From Comamonas sp. (GTDB lineage Bacteria; Pseudomonadota; Gammaproteobacteria; Burkholderiales; Burkholderiaceae_C), in assembly GCA_028690035.1 (NCBI GenBank), contig JAQVCA010000007.1, positions 71,126-135,125 on the forward strand: 64,000 bases of DNA, written 5' to 3'. Position numbers and translations under genes: made by a program. Positions 27,283 through 37,096 of the stretch are shown here, piece after piece. Numbering within the stretch: the stretch's first letter is position 1; every line of letters begins with the position of its first letter. The notes under the pieces were generated by a model. That model had not been told where the DNA came from, made no database searches, and worked only from the letters and a program-made list of their open reading frames with translations.

Positions 27283-28674
27283 TCAATACACATCGCGCCG
27301 GTAGCGGCCTTGTTGCCGCAGCGCGTCCACCTCGGCGCTGCCCAAGATGCTGCGCAGCGCCGTATCCACGCCCTGTGCCATGCCGTGCAGGCTGCCGCAC
27401 ACGTAAATGGCCGCTTCTTGCTGCTGCACCCATTGGCGCAGCAGCGGCGCGTGCTGGTGCAGCAGGTCTTGCACATAGGTGCGCTGTGCGCCGTCGCGCG
27501 AAAAAGCCCAGTCCAGGCGCTGCAGATGGCCGCTGGCCAGCCACGCCTGCAACTCAGCGCCATACAGCTGGTCGTGCGCGGCTTGGCGCTCCCCGGCGAT
27601 GAGCCAGTTGGCATGCACGCCCAGCATTTGGCGTGCGCGCAGGTGGGCGCGCAGGCCCGCCAGACCCGTGCCGTTGCCCAGCAAAATCAAGGGGCGCTGG
27701 GCGTTGTCTTCCAGCCGAAAACCACGGTGCGCGCGCAGCAGCAGCGGGATGTTGTCACCCAGTGCCAGCGCGTGCGTCAGCCAGTGCGAGGCGCGCCCAG
27801 GCGTGCCATCGCTGCGCTGGGTGTGGCGCACCAGCAGATGCAGGCGACCATCTTCGGGAATCGAGGCGATGGAATAGCTGCGCGGCAGCTGCGGCTCCTG
27901 CGGTGGGGCCAGATCGACCAGATCACCCGACTGCCAGCGCTGCGCCTGTGCTTGGGCACTCTGGGCCTGAAATTCCAGGTGGTACACGGCGCCGCCCTGG
28001 CTGCCGGGGTTGAGGTGCTGGCGCTCCACCAATGTCCAGGTGCTGGGGGTGGTGGGCAGGGCATTGCTGCCCGGCTGCAGTTGCAGGGCAGTGGCCAGTT
28101 GGGCTTGCCAGTCGGCCAGGGCAGTGGCGCTGTCCTGCGCCTGATCGACATCGATGCGCGCGTGCACGGGCTGCGCCTGCTGGGCCTGCAGCCAGGCATC
28201 GAGCGCACGGCCAAAACCGCAGAACTGGGCGTACTGGCTGTCGCCCAGCGCCAGCAGGCTGTAGCGCAGTGGCGCCAGCGGCAGGCTCTGGCCCATGCAT
28301 TGGCGCTGAAACAGCGCGGCGTTGTCGGGCGCGTCGCCCTCGCCATAGGTGCTGGCGATGAAGACGGCGTGCGTGGCCGCCTGCAGCTGCGCAGGCGTGG
28401 TGCGGTTGAGCGGTTGCAGCGCCACGGCCCAGCCTGCGGCGTGCAGTTGCTGGGCGCAGTGCTCGGCCAGCGCTTGGGCTTGGCCGGTTTGGCTGGCGTA
28501 GGCCACCAGGATGGGGCGGCCCCCGCTGCTGGCCAGCTGCGCGGCCTGCGCAGCGGCTTGCTGGCGCGCGCGGCGTTGTTGGCGGTAGATGGCCGCGCAC
28601 CACAGCGCGTAGCCCAGCAGCAAGGCGCAGGCCCAGGCCCAGCGCAGCGGGTCGTGGGTGAGCAGTTCAGCCAT
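27283..28674 (-). CDS. Membrane-anchored flavodoxin/FAD/NADPH reductase (CysJ-like)
   Basis: A protein of 463 aa. One N-terminal membrane helix (about 10-28), a flavodoxin-like FMN domain (ILVAYASQTGQAQALAEHC, then ASTYGEGDAPDNA), an FAD-binding reductase domain (PRSYSIAS) and an NADPH-binding domain (LLGNGTGLAGLRAHLR, YVCGSLHGMAQGVD). It resembles sulfite-reductase alpha subunits, but no sulfite reductase beta gene is nearby. It is last in a five-gene operon with PepSY, DUF2271, DUF4198 and ApbE genes under a Fur-box match. A role in moving electrons to membrane or periplasmic flavin, perhaps for ferric siderophore reduction, is inferred. Its start overlaps apbE by 8 bp. Confidence 0.85.
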   Translation of the reverse strand: MAELLTHDPLRWAWACALLLGYALWCAAIYRQQRRARQQAAAQAAQLASSGGRPILVAYASQTGQAQALAEHCAQQLHAAGWAVALQPLNRTTPAQLQAATHAVFIASTYGEGDAPDNAALFQRQCMGQSLPLAPLRYSLLALGDSQYAQFCGFGRALDAWLQAQQAQPVHARIDVDQAQDSATALADWQAQLATALQLQPGSNALPTTPSTWTLVERQHLNPGSQGGAVYHLEFQAQSAQAQAQRWQSGDLVDLAPPQEPQLPRSYSIASIPEDGRLHLLVRHTQRSDGTPGRASHWLTHALALGDNIPLLLRAHRGFRLEDNAQRPLILLGNGTGLAGLRAHLRARQMLGVHANWLIAGERQAAHDQLYGAELQAWLASGHLQRLDWAFSRDGAQRTYVQDLLHQHAPLLRQWVQQQEAAIYVCGSLHGMAQGVDTALRSILGSAEVDALRQQGRYRRDVY

Positions 28675-29671
28675 GGGCAACAGCCGTCGTGTAGCGCAGC
28701 CAAGCGCTGCTGCAATGCGTGGCCTGGGTGCTGGCCAGGCGCGCGGCGATGCCGTGCTGCTCGGCAAAGGCCAGGCCATCCTCAGGGCCGAGAACGGTCA
28801 GCAGCGTGGCCAGCGCATCGGCATGCATGCATTCGGGGTGCAGCACGCTGACGCTGGCCAGATCGTGCGCAATCGGTTGGCCGCTGCGGGCATCCAGCGT
28901 GTGCGAGTGGCTGCGTCCCTGCCAGTGGTGGCGGTGGTACAGGTCGCCCGAAGTGGCAATCGCCATCTCGCGCAGGGCCAGGGCGCTGGGCGCTGGCTCG
29001 GGTGCCGCACCAGGGATGGGGGCGATGGCCACGCGCCAAGGCTGGCCACCGGGGCGCTGGCCGCTGGCGCGCAGCTCGCCGCCAATTTCGACCAGGCAGT
29101 GGGGCAGGCCCAGCGCATGCAGGCGCTGCAGCACGGCATCGACGGCGTAGCCTTTGGCGATGCCGCTCAAATCCAAGTGCAGGCCGCCGCTTTGGCGCCA
29201 GCCGCGCTGTGGGCAATGCTGCAGGCGCTGCCAGCCGCTGCTCTGTAGCGCTTGCTGTATGGCATGGGGGCTGGCGGGGCGCCAGTCGGCGGCTTGCGCG
29301 GGGGCATGCGGGCCAAAACCCCAGGCCGCCACCAAGCGGCCCAGGGTGGGATCGAACGCGCCGTGGCCCAGCCGTGCCCAGTGCAGGCCCGCGTGCAGCA
29401 CGTGGGCCAGATCCTCGGGCAGGGCATGCCAGCTGTCGGCGCTGGCGTGGTTAAAGCGCGAGAGGGCGGAGTCGCGCTCCCAATGGCTCATGTGGCGCAC
29501 GACTTGTTCCAACTCAGCTTCGATGGCGCTGCGGATGTGTTCGAGCGGCACAAACTCCGGGTTGTCCACGCGCACCTGCCAGTGGGTGCCCATGCTGGTG
29601 CCAGCAAGCTGCTGCAGTGTGGCGGGGTCGGCGGCGCGCAGGTGCTGCGCGCTGGCTGGGGCGTAAGACAT
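28667..29671 (-). CDS. apbE: FAD:protein FMN transferase (ApbE family)
   Basis: A protein of 334 aa. It begins with the family's SMGTHWQVRV only about 25 residues after the start. Then come the conserved HLDLSGIAKGYAVDAV, VEIGGELRASG, ATSGDLYHR and LDARSGQP. ApbE attaches FMN covalently to threonine or serine of target flavoproteins, mostly outside the cytoplasm. Unusually, no signal peptide or lipobox is visible from the ATG at 29671, and the frame upstream does not encode one. The overlap with the reductase gene suggests that its target is in this operon. Confidence 0.88.
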   Translation of the reverse strand: MSYAPASAQHLRAADPATLQQLAGTSMGTHWQVRVDNPEFVPLEHIRSAIEAELEQVVRHMSHWERDSALSRFNHASADSWHALPEDLAHVLHAGLHWARLGHGAFDPTLGRLVAAWGFGPHAPAQAADWRPASPHAIQQALQSSGWQRLQHCPQRGWRQSGGLHLDLSGIAKGYAVDAVLQRLHALGLPHCLVEIGGELRASGQRPGGQPWRVAIAPIPGAAPEPAPSALALREMAIATSGDLYHRHHWQGRSHSHTLDARSGQPIAHDLASVSVLHPECMHADALATLLTVLGPEDGLAFAEQHGIAARLASTQATHCSSAWLRYTTAVAHG

Positions 29672-29702
29672 GCGCTGGGCAAAATTCCGGTGCTTTGCTG
29701 CA

Positions 29703-29796
29703 GAAAAAGGAGCTGCTATCGCTCTATCTGTAACGCTTTTAGGCTTTAATTGGTCTAAAGAATAATAAATACGCACGCTAGCAGCTCTCTTTTTGA
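29703..29796. repeat. Nested-palindrome intergenic repeat, copy e
   Basis: Left arm GGAGCTGCTATCGCT, right arm ACGCTAGCAGCTCTC followed by TTTTT. The inner arms CTTTTAG and CTAAAG pair. It separates the DUF4198 gene from apbE inside the minus-strand operon. Confidence 0.7.
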
Positions 29797-29814
29797 TACT
29801 ACTGGGGCACGGGC

Positions 29815-30636
29815 TTAGGGCAGCACTTCCAGCGTGGCCACGTAGGTCAGGCGCCGTTCCTTGGCCTGGGGCAGGCTGGTCTTGTTGTCCTTGTGGCTGG
29901 CTTGCAGCCAATAGGCGCCAGCGGCGGGCCAGGTGATGCTGAAGTTGCCCTGGGCATCGGTGGTGACGTTGATTTCATTGAGGCTGTCGCGGTAGCGCGA
30001 GGCGCCCGCGACGATGCTCACTTCTACGTTGGCCGCTGGCTGGCCATCGACCAGCAGGCGCAGCTGGCTGGTTTCCCCGGCGACCAGGTCGTTGAGGTGT
30101 TGGCCGTCGGCGGCCAGCAGCTCCATGCCTTGGCCGCTGGCTTGAAGGGCGCTGGGCTTGCCCAGGGTGACAAAGGTTTCGATGCGGCCCACGGACTGGG
30201 TCACTTGCAGGTCTTTGGCATCGGCGGGTACGTCGGTGGCGAATTTCTCGGGGCTGCCGCGCCAGCGCTTGGGCTTGCCCTCGGCGTCTTTGTAGCTGGC
30301 AAACAGGCCGCTGTTGATGGTGGCAATGCGGTAGGTGCCCGGCTGCTGCAGTTGCAGGTCAAACACATTGCGCAGCTTGCCCTGGTGCGGGTTGTGCGGC
30401 TGCAGGGCGCTGCCATCGGGGGCGGTGATCTGCAGGTTTTGCAGGTTCAGCGGCACATGGTTGAAGAAGAACAGGTCGTTGGAGACGGCGGCATCCACGG
30501 TGATCCAGTCGGCCTTAGAGAGCACGGTGGCCGAAGGCAGCAGCCAGGCGTTGTGCGCCTGTGCGGGCAAAGTGGCGGCGCAAGCCAGAGCCAAAGCTGC
30601 GGTCAGGCGGGGCAGGGTGCGGGGCAAAAAGCGCAT
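29815..30636 (-). CDS. DUF4198 periplasmic protein
   Basis: A protein of 273 aa with a clear signal peptide (basic start, Ala/Leu core, cleavage after LPAQA). The mature protein therefore begins HNAWLLPS, with histidine near the new N-terminus, as is usual in DUF4198 proteins. The rest is beta-rich with a carboxypeptidase-regulatory-like module near the C-terminus (INVTTDAQGNFSITWPAAGA). The family accompanies TonB-dependent uptake and PepSY proteins. Metal or cofactor handling is likely but not shown. Confidence 0.82.
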   Translation of the reverse strand: MRFLPRTLPRLTAALALACAATLPAQAHNAWLLPSATVLSKADWITVDAAVSNDLFFFNHVPLNLQNLQITAPDGSALQPHNPHQGKLRNVFDLQLQQPGTYRIATINSGLFASYKDAEGKPKRWRGSPEKFATDVPADAKDLQVTQSVGRIETFVTLGKPSALQASGQGMELLAADGQHLNDLVAGETSQLRLLVDGQPAANVEVSIVAGASRYRDSLNEINVTTDAQGNFSITWPAAGAYWLQASHKDNKTSLPQAKERRLTYVATLEVLP

Positions 30637-30677
30637 GAGAAGACTCCTGAAAAAACGGGGTAACGGTGGTGGCGTGC

Positions 30678-31214
30678 TCAGGGTTTGAGCTGCAAGGTGA
30701 TAGCGCCCAGCTCGGTCTTGCCTTGGGCTTGGAGGTTGGTGGCCTGGGTGGCAGGCCAGCTAAAGGGGATGCTCACCAGCTCGCGGCCACCGACTTCGCG
30801 CGCCGCTTCCACGACCAGCTTGTAGTCGCCGGGGGGCAAGGCGTTCAAGGGCGATTGGCCTTCGGTGAACTCCAGCTGGTGCTGACCCACGGGGCGCGTG
30901 GGGCTGGAGACGCCGTCGATGGGCAGCTGCAGCTCGCGCCCGGTGCGGCGCCACCATTGGCGCATGTCTTTGAGCCACTTGGTGCCTTCCGCGTTTTTGA
31001 GCTTGAGGTCGTACCACACGGACAAGGTGCTGGCCACGCTGTGGTCGGCGCGCTCAATCCAGATGGCCACGTAAGGGCGGTGGTACTCCGCCACTTGCAG
31101 GCGCGGAATTTCCACGCCCACGCTCAGGCCAGCGGCCAAAGCGGGGGCGCTGAGGGCCAAGGTGGAGGCCGCCGTCAGGGCGGCGGCGCTGTAGCGCAGG
31201 TGCAGAGAGGACAT
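30678..31214 (-). CDS. DUF2271 periplasmic protein
   Basis: A protein of 178 aa. Signal peptide ending in LALSAPALAA, then a beta-sandwich with VEIPRLQVAEYHRPYVAIWI, the conserved LSVWYDLKLKNAEGTKWLKD and WWRRTGREL, all typical of DUF2271. It stands between the PepSY membrane gene and the DUF4198 gene; these three families are often encoded together. The precise role is unknown. Confidence 0.83.
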   Translation of the reverse strand: MSSLHLRYSAAALTAASTLALSAPALAAGLSVGVEIPRLQVAEYHRPYVAIWIERADHSVASTLSVWYDLKLKNAEGTKWLKDMRQWWRRTGRELQLPIDGVSSPTRPVGQHQLEFTEGQSPLNALPPGDYKLVVEAAREVGGRELVSIPFSWPATQATNLQAQGKTELGAITLQLKP

Positions 31215-31260
31215 AGGGGCTTGCTTTCTGGGTCGGTGTTTGGGGTCAATGTTTTGGGGG

Positions 31261-31884
31261 TCAATGGATGAACAGCAGCGCCAGCAGCGCGGGCAGCAGC
31301 AGGCCCAGGCCCACGATGGGCCAGGCCATGGGGCGGTTTTTGGCGTGCAGGTACAAGATGCCCAGGCCGGTGACGCAAAACACCAGGCAGGCGGCGGCAA
31401 ACACGTCGATGAACCAGCGCCAGGCGGTGCCGGTGTGGCGGCCTTTGTGCAGGTCGTTGAAGTAGGAGATCCAGCCGCGGTCGGTGTGCTCGTACTCGGC
31501 GTGGCCATCGGGCAGGCCAATGCGCAGCCAGGCATCGCCACCGGGGCGCGGCAGCGACAGGTACACCTCGTCGGCAGAGAACTCGGCCTCGCGTGCGCCC
31601 AGCGACAGCTGCCAGGTGTCTTCCAGCCAGTAGCGCAGCGCTGGGGGCAGCGGGGCGGTGCTGCCCTCGGCGGGCAGATCGGCCAGCAGCGCAGGCGGCA
31701 CCTGCGCGTGGCGCTGGGTGACTTGGGGGCGGCCCTCGATGTCAGCGGCGTGGTTGAGGGTGAAGCCGGTCAGGGTGAACAGCAGCATCGCCATCAGGCT
31801 GACGGCGGCACTGACCCAGTGCCATTGGTGCAAGGTAGAGAGCCAGCGCGCGCGCGTTGCAGGGGGGGAAGCAGGAGCCGTCAT
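31261..31884 (-). CDS. PepSY-associated membrane protein
   Basis: A protein of 207 aa: a cytoplasmic start, TM1 at about 22-44 ending in the conserved FTLTGFTLNHA, and a periplasmic PepSY-like part. Next comes the family signature GWISYFNDLHKGRHTG, then two closely spaced C-terminal membrane helices (about 160-205). Several histidines in the helices and the HKGRH motif suggest heme or electron transfer, as proposed for this family. It is first of the five-gene operon. The start lies about 60 bp downstream of the Fur-box match. Confidence 0.85.
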   Translation of the reverse strand: MTAPASPPATRARWLSTLHQWHWVSAAVSLMAMLLFTLTGFTLNHAADIEGRPQVTQRHAQVPPALLADLPAEGSTAPLPPALRYWLEDTWQLSLGAREAEFSADEVYLSLPRPGGDAWLRIGLPDGHAEYEHTDRGWISYFNDLHKGRHTGTAWRWFIDVFAAACLVFCVTGLGILYLHAKNRPMAWPIVGLGLLLPALLALLFIH

Positions 31885-31940
31885 GCCAAAAAATCAGGGG
31901 CGCAAAAGCCCAAAAGTCGTGCAAGCCCGCTATCTTAAAC

Positions 31941-31966
31941 ATTCTAAATGAGAGTAAATCTTATTT
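31941..31966 (-). promoter_or_regulatory. Fur-box-like operator with -10 element
   Basis: Bases 31946-31966 match the Fur palindrome written as AAATGAGAAT plus ATTCTCATTT at 18 of 21 positions. Directly next to it the minus strand carries TAGAAT (31941-31946), a good -10 element for the PepSY operon. Binding of Fur here would block that promoter. The divergent nagZ gene begins about 130 bp away. Confidence 0.62.
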
Positions 31967-32095
31967 ACACAAACTTTACGTAGATGTTTTGGCGGCTGCG
32001 CCCGGCTGGGCGGCGCAGGCCTGGATGCCCCTGCCTTACCATGGCGACCCTTGCCCGCCATGGGCGAATTTTGGCCCCAGAGCCCAATGCACCGT

Positions 32096-33166
32096 ATGAC
32101 TTCTTTGAACCACGCACCCCTGGTGATCGATATTGCCGGTACCTCCCTGACCGAGGTGGATCGCCAGCGCTTGGCCCATCCGCTGGTGGGCGGCATGATC
32201 TTGTTTGGCCGCAACTGGCAAGACCGCGCGCAGCTGACGGCCCTGTGTGCCGACATCCATGCCCTGCGCCCCGACTTGCTGATCTGCGTGGACCACGAGG
32301 GCGGGCGCGTGCAGCGCTTTCGCAGCGATGGCTTTACCCACCTGCCCCCCATGCGCACCCTGGGTCAGCTGTGGACGCAAGACAGCCCGCAGCGCGCCAT
32401 GCAGGCAGCGCTGGCCTGCGGCTACGTGCTGGCCGCTGAGCTGCGCGCCTGCGGCGTGGATTTGAGCTTTACCCCGGTGCTGGATTTGGATTGGGGCGAG
32501 AGCAGCGTCATTGGCGACCGCAGCTTTGACCGCGACCCCAAGGTTGTCACCAGCTTGGCGCAAAGCCTGATGCACGGCCTGCTGCAGGCGGGCATGGCGC
32601 ATTGCGGCAAACATTTTCCCGGTCACGGCTTTGTGCAGGCCGACTCGCACGTCGATGTGCCCGTGGATACGCGCAGCCTGCAAGCCATCCTGGCCGAAGA
32701 TGCCGCGCCCTATCCGTGGCTGGCGTCGGTGCTGGCCTCGGTGATGCCCGCGCACATCATTTACCCGCAGGTCGATAGCCGTCCGGCGGGTTTCAGCCCG
32801 CGCTGGCTGCAAGGCATTTTGCGCGCGCAGCTGGGCTTTGAGGGCGTGATCTTCAGCGACGACTTGAGCATGGAGGGCGCGCGTTTTATCGATGGCGCGC
32901 AGGTCAGCTACACCGAGGCGGCCTTGGCCGCGCTGCACGCCGGTTGCGACATGGTGCTGCTGTGCAACCAAAGCGTGGGCGATGGTCAGCCGGTGGACGG
33001 GCTGATTGCCGGCCTGCAGGCAGCGCGCGATAGCGGCCAGTGGCAGCCGCAAGCGGCCAGCGCGCAGCGCATCGTGCGCCTGCAGCCCGCGCAGCCCGCG
33101 CCCGACTGGCAGGCGTTGCAGCAAGACGCTTTTTACCAGCGTGCCCGGGCACTGTTGCCCCAATAA
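32096..33166 (+). CDS. nagZ: Beta-N-acetylhexosaminidase NagZ
   Basis: A cytoplasmic glycoside hydrolase family 3 enzyme of 356 aa for peptidoglycan recycling; it removes GlcNAc from anhydro-muropeptides. Motifs: [11 protein letters not shown], the catalytic loop GKHFPGHG with the following DSHVD, PAHIIYP and the nucleophile aspartate in [10 protein letters not shown]. The start at 32096 ([13 protein letters not shown]) is preferred; an in-frame ATG at 32087 is possible, and neither has a strong ribosome site. Confidence 0.93.
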   Translation: MTSLNHAPLVIDIAGTSLTEVDRQRLAHPLVGGMILFGRNWQDRAQLTALCADIHALRPDLLICVDHEGGRVQRFRSDGFTHLPPMRTLGQLWTQDSPQRAMQAALACGYVLAAELRACGVDLSFTPVLDLDWGESSVIGDRSFDRDPKVVTSLAQSLMHGLLQAGMAHCGKHFPGHGFVQADSHVDVPVDTRSLQAILAEDAAPYPWLASVLASVMPAHIIYPQVDSRPAGFSPRWLQGILRAQLGFEGVIFSDDLSMEGARFIDGAQVSYTEAALAALHAGCDMVLLCNQSVGDGQPVDGLIAGLQAARDSGQWQPQAASAQRIVRLQPAQPAPDWQALQQDAFYQRARALLPQ

Positions 33167-33184
33167 ATATGAATAAAAATGGCA

Positions 33185-33217
33185 TCTAGCGCTTGCTGGG
33201 TAAGCGTGAGCAGCTAT
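33185..33217. repeat. Nested-palindrome repeat, copy f (outer arms only)
   Basis: TAGCGCTTGCTGGGTAAGCG and GAGCAGCTA form the outer part of the family with the inner stem deleted. It lies in the leader of the phosphofructokinase gene, just before its ribosome site. Confidence 0.55.
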
Positions 33218-33237
33218 TAAATTTAAAGGATGAAGCC

Positions 33238-34305
<1,068 letters not shown>

Positions 34306-34343
34306 GCAGCGGCGAAGGCTGCAGCTACATTCGGGGGCAGCAC

Positions 34344-34364
34344 TGTTGCAATGCAGCATTTTTT
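34344..34364 (+). terminator. Probable rho-independent terminator after the phosphofructokinase gene
   Basis: TGTTGC and GCAGCA pair over 6 bp (one G-T) around a 3-base loop, followed by six T residues. Confidence 0.6.
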
Positions 34365-34408
34365 CTTGTGCGACATGGTTTCGACGAGAGCATCGAAAAG
34401 GTTTTTTT

Positions 34409-37096
34409 ATGGACAAGCACTATCTCACCCCCCTGTTTGCCCCGCGCTCCATCATCGTGCTGGCCCAGGCCAAAGAGGCCTCACAGGCCCAAACGGCCTA
34501 CGCCCAGGCACTGCACGATGTGCTGTGTGCCCAGCGCTTCAGCGGCACACTCACTTTCCTCGACCCGCAATTTACCGGCACCCTGTCCGATCTGGACCAG
34601 GTGAAGGCCGACCTGGCCATCATCGCCCTGCCTCAGGACGAGCAGCTCGCTGCCTTGGAGCTGGTGGGCCGTATGGGCTGCCCGACGGCGATGATTTTGT
34701 CGCACGGTGTGGAAGCGGCGCACGCGCGCCAGCTGCATCTGGCGGCGGTGCATGCGGGGGTCTATCTGCTGGGCCCCAACTCGCTGGGCATTCAGCGCCC
34801 CAGCCTGCAGCTCAATGCGGGGCTGACGGGGCCGTTGGCCAAGGATGGCTCGCTGGCGCTGGTCAGCCAGTCGGGGGCGTTGACGGCCTCGATCCTGGAC
34901 TGGGCCGCAGGCAATGGGGTGGGGTTCTCGTCGGTGATCTCGCTGGGGCCGCACACCAGCATGGGCCTGCCCGAGGCGCTGGATTTTCTGGCCAACGATG
35001 GGCGCACGCAAAGCATCGTGGTCTATATGGAAGGCATCCAGAACGCGCGCAAATTCATGAGCGCGCTGCGTTCGGCTGCCATTGCCAAGCCGGTGGTGGT
35101 GCTCAAAGCGGGGCGTAGGCCGGCCAGCTCGGCGGCTGCGCTCACGCACAGCGCCGCCATTGTGGGCAGCGACGATGTGTTCGATGCCGTGCTGCGCCGC
35201 GCGGGCGCGGTGCGCGTGCGCTCGTTTGTGGGGCTGTTCTCGGCGGCCAAGTGTCTGGCCTCGCGCTACCGCCCGGCCAACAAGCGCCTGGCCATCATCG
35301 CCAACGGTGGTGGCCCGGGGGTGCTGGCCGCCGACTGGGCCAGCGAGATCGATCTGGAGCTGGGGAGCCTGTCGCCCGAGGCTGTGGCCACCTTGGCGCC
35401 GCAGCTGCCTGCGCGTGCCTCGCTGACCGATCTGATCGACATCACCGAAGCGGCCCAGCCTGAGCATTACCGCCTGGCCGTAGAGGCGGCGCTGGCCGAC
35501 CCCTGCATCGGCGGCCTGCTGGTGATGTTCTCGCCGCGCCCTGGGGTGGATGGCGCCGCCGTGGCCGAAGCGGTGGCCGAGATCAAGCGCCGTGCGGCCA
35601 AGCCATTGCTCACCTGCTGGATGGGCGATAGTTCGGTCGAAGCGGGGCGCGCTGCGCTGCGCAAGGCGGTGATTCCCACCTTCCGTACCCCCGAGGCAGC
35701 TGTGGGTGCATTTGGCAACATTGCCAGCTTCACGCAAAACCAGCAGCTGCTGCAGCAAACGCCGCCGCCGCTGTCGGCCCTGGCCAAGCCCGACATTGCC
35801 GGAGCGCGCCTGGTCATCGAAACCGTGCTGGCCGAGCGGCGCAATGTGCTCACCGAGATGGAGAGCAAAACCCTGCTGGCCGCGTTCCACATTCCGGTGA
35901 CGCGCACGCTGCTGGCGCGCAACGCGCACGAGGCAATGATGATTGCCACGCAGCAGGGCTTTCCGGTGGCGCTGAAGATCGATTCGCCCGATATCGCGCA
36001 CAAGTCCGACGTAGGCGGTGTGGCGCTGAACCTGCACAACGGCGAGGCCGTGCGCAACGCCTTTAACGACATGATGCAGCGCGTCAAGCGCATCAAGCCC
36101 GAGGCGCGCATCAACGGCATCACGGTGCAGAACATGGCGCGCTCACGCCGGGGGCGCGAGATTTGCATTGGCTTGGTCAGTGACGATCCGTTTGGCCCGG
36201 TGATCACCTTTGGCGCCGGTGGCACGATGATCGAGTTGATCCAAGACCGTGCCATGGAGCTGCCCCCGCTCAACCAGTTTTTGGCACGGCGGCTGATGGA
36301 GCGCTCGCGCGTGTTCGACACCCTGGGCGAATGGCGCGGTGCCTCGCCGGTGAACATGGAAGCGCTGGAGCAGGTGCTGCTGCGCGTCTCTGAGATGGTG
36401 TGCGCGCTGCCGCAGCTGCGCGAGATGGACATCAACCCGCTGATCGTCGATGAAACCGGCGCGGTGGCCGTCGATGCGCGCATGGTGGTGGCCGAACAGG
36501 GTCATAACCAGCTGGGTCAGGGCAAGTATGGGCACTTGGCCATCTTGCCCTACCCGGCGCGCTACGAGCAGCTGTGGCCGATGCGCGATGGCGGCGAGTA
36601 CCTGGTGCGCCCTATTCGCCCCGACGATGCGCAGATGCTGCAAAACATGGTCAAAAGCCTGTCGCCGCAAAGCCGCTATTTCCGCTTTGTCTCGCAGCTG
36701 GCCGAGTTGCCTCCGGCCATGCTGGCACGCTTTACCCTGATCGACTACGACCGGGAGATGGCGCTGGTTGCCGTGCAGCAAGAGCGCGTGGTCGATGAGG
36801 AGGGCGAAATCCACGTCAAAGAGCGCCTGCTGGGTGTGTCGCGCTACGTGACCAACCCCGACCGCAGCACCTGCGAGTTCGCCCTGGTGGTGGCCGACGA
36901 TATGGCGGGGCAAGGCCTGGGTTCGCGCCTGATGCTCAGCATCATGGAGGTGGCGCGCGACAAGGGGCTGGAGCAGATCGAGGGGCTGGTGCTGTCCAAC
37001 AACCCCAATATGCTCAAGCTCATGCGCCGCCTGGGTTTTGAGATTCGGCCTTTCCCGGACGATCCAGAGTTCCGTTTGGTCGTGCATCCGCTGTAA
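34409..37096 (+). CDS. patZ: PatZ-type protein lysine acetyltransferase (ADP-forming acyl-CoA synthetase-like plus GNAT)
   Basis: A protein of 895 aa. N-terminal CoA-binding and ligase-like domains ([50 protein letters not shown]), an ATP-grasp domain (about 490-710; PVALKIDSPDIAHKSDVGGV, LREMDINPL), and a C-terminal GNAT acetyltransferase domain (VRPIRPDDAQMLQ through FALVVADDMAGQGLGSRLM). In E. coli and Salmonella PatZ/Pat acetylates acetyl-CoA synthetase and other enzymes. No RBS-like purine run precedes the ATG; a T-rich stretch does. Its last 77 bp overlap the 3' end of the mechanosensitive channel gene on the opposite strand. Confidence 0.93.
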   Translation: MDKHYLTPLFAPRSIIVLAQAKEASQAQTAYAQALHDVLCAQRFSGTLTFLDPQFTGTLSDLDQVKADLAIIALPQDEQLAALELVGRMGCPTAMILSHGVEAAHARQLHLAAVHAGVYLLGPNSLGIQRPSLQLNAGLTGPLAKDGSLALVSQSGALTASILDWAAGNGVGFSSVISLGPHTSMGLPEALDFLANDGRTQSIVVYMEGIQNARKFMSALRSAAIAKPVVVLKAGRRPASSAAALTHSAAIVGSDDVFDAVLRRAGAVRVRSFVGLFSAAKCLASRYRPANKRLAIIANGGGPGVLAADWASEIDLELGSLSPEAVATLAPQLPARASLTDLIDITEAAQPEHYRLAVEAALADPCIGGLLVMFSPRPGVDGAAVAEAVAEIKRRAAKPLLTCWMGDSSVEAGRAALRKAVIPTFRTPEAAVGAFGNIASFTQNQQLLQQTPPPLSALAKPDIAGARLVIETVLAERRNVLTEMESKTLLAAFHIPVTRTLLARNAHEAMMIATQQGFPVALKIDSPDIAHKSDVGGVALNLHNGEAVRNAFNDMMQRVKRIKPEARINGITVQNMARSRRGREICIGLVSDDPFGPVITFGAGGTMIELIQDRAMELPPLNQFLARRLMERSRVFDTLGEWRGASPVNMEALEQVLLRVSEMVCALPQLREMDINPLIVDETGAVAVDARMVVAEQGHNQLGQGKYGHLAILPYPARYEQLWPMRDGGEYLVRPIRPDDAQMLQNMVKSLSPQSRYFRFVSQLAELPPAMLARFTLIDYDREMALVAVQQERVVDEEGEIHVKERLLGVSRYVTNPDRSTCEFALVVADDMAGQGLGSRLMLSIMEVARDKGLEQIEGLVLSNNPNMLKLMRRLGFEIRPFPDDPEFRLVVHPL

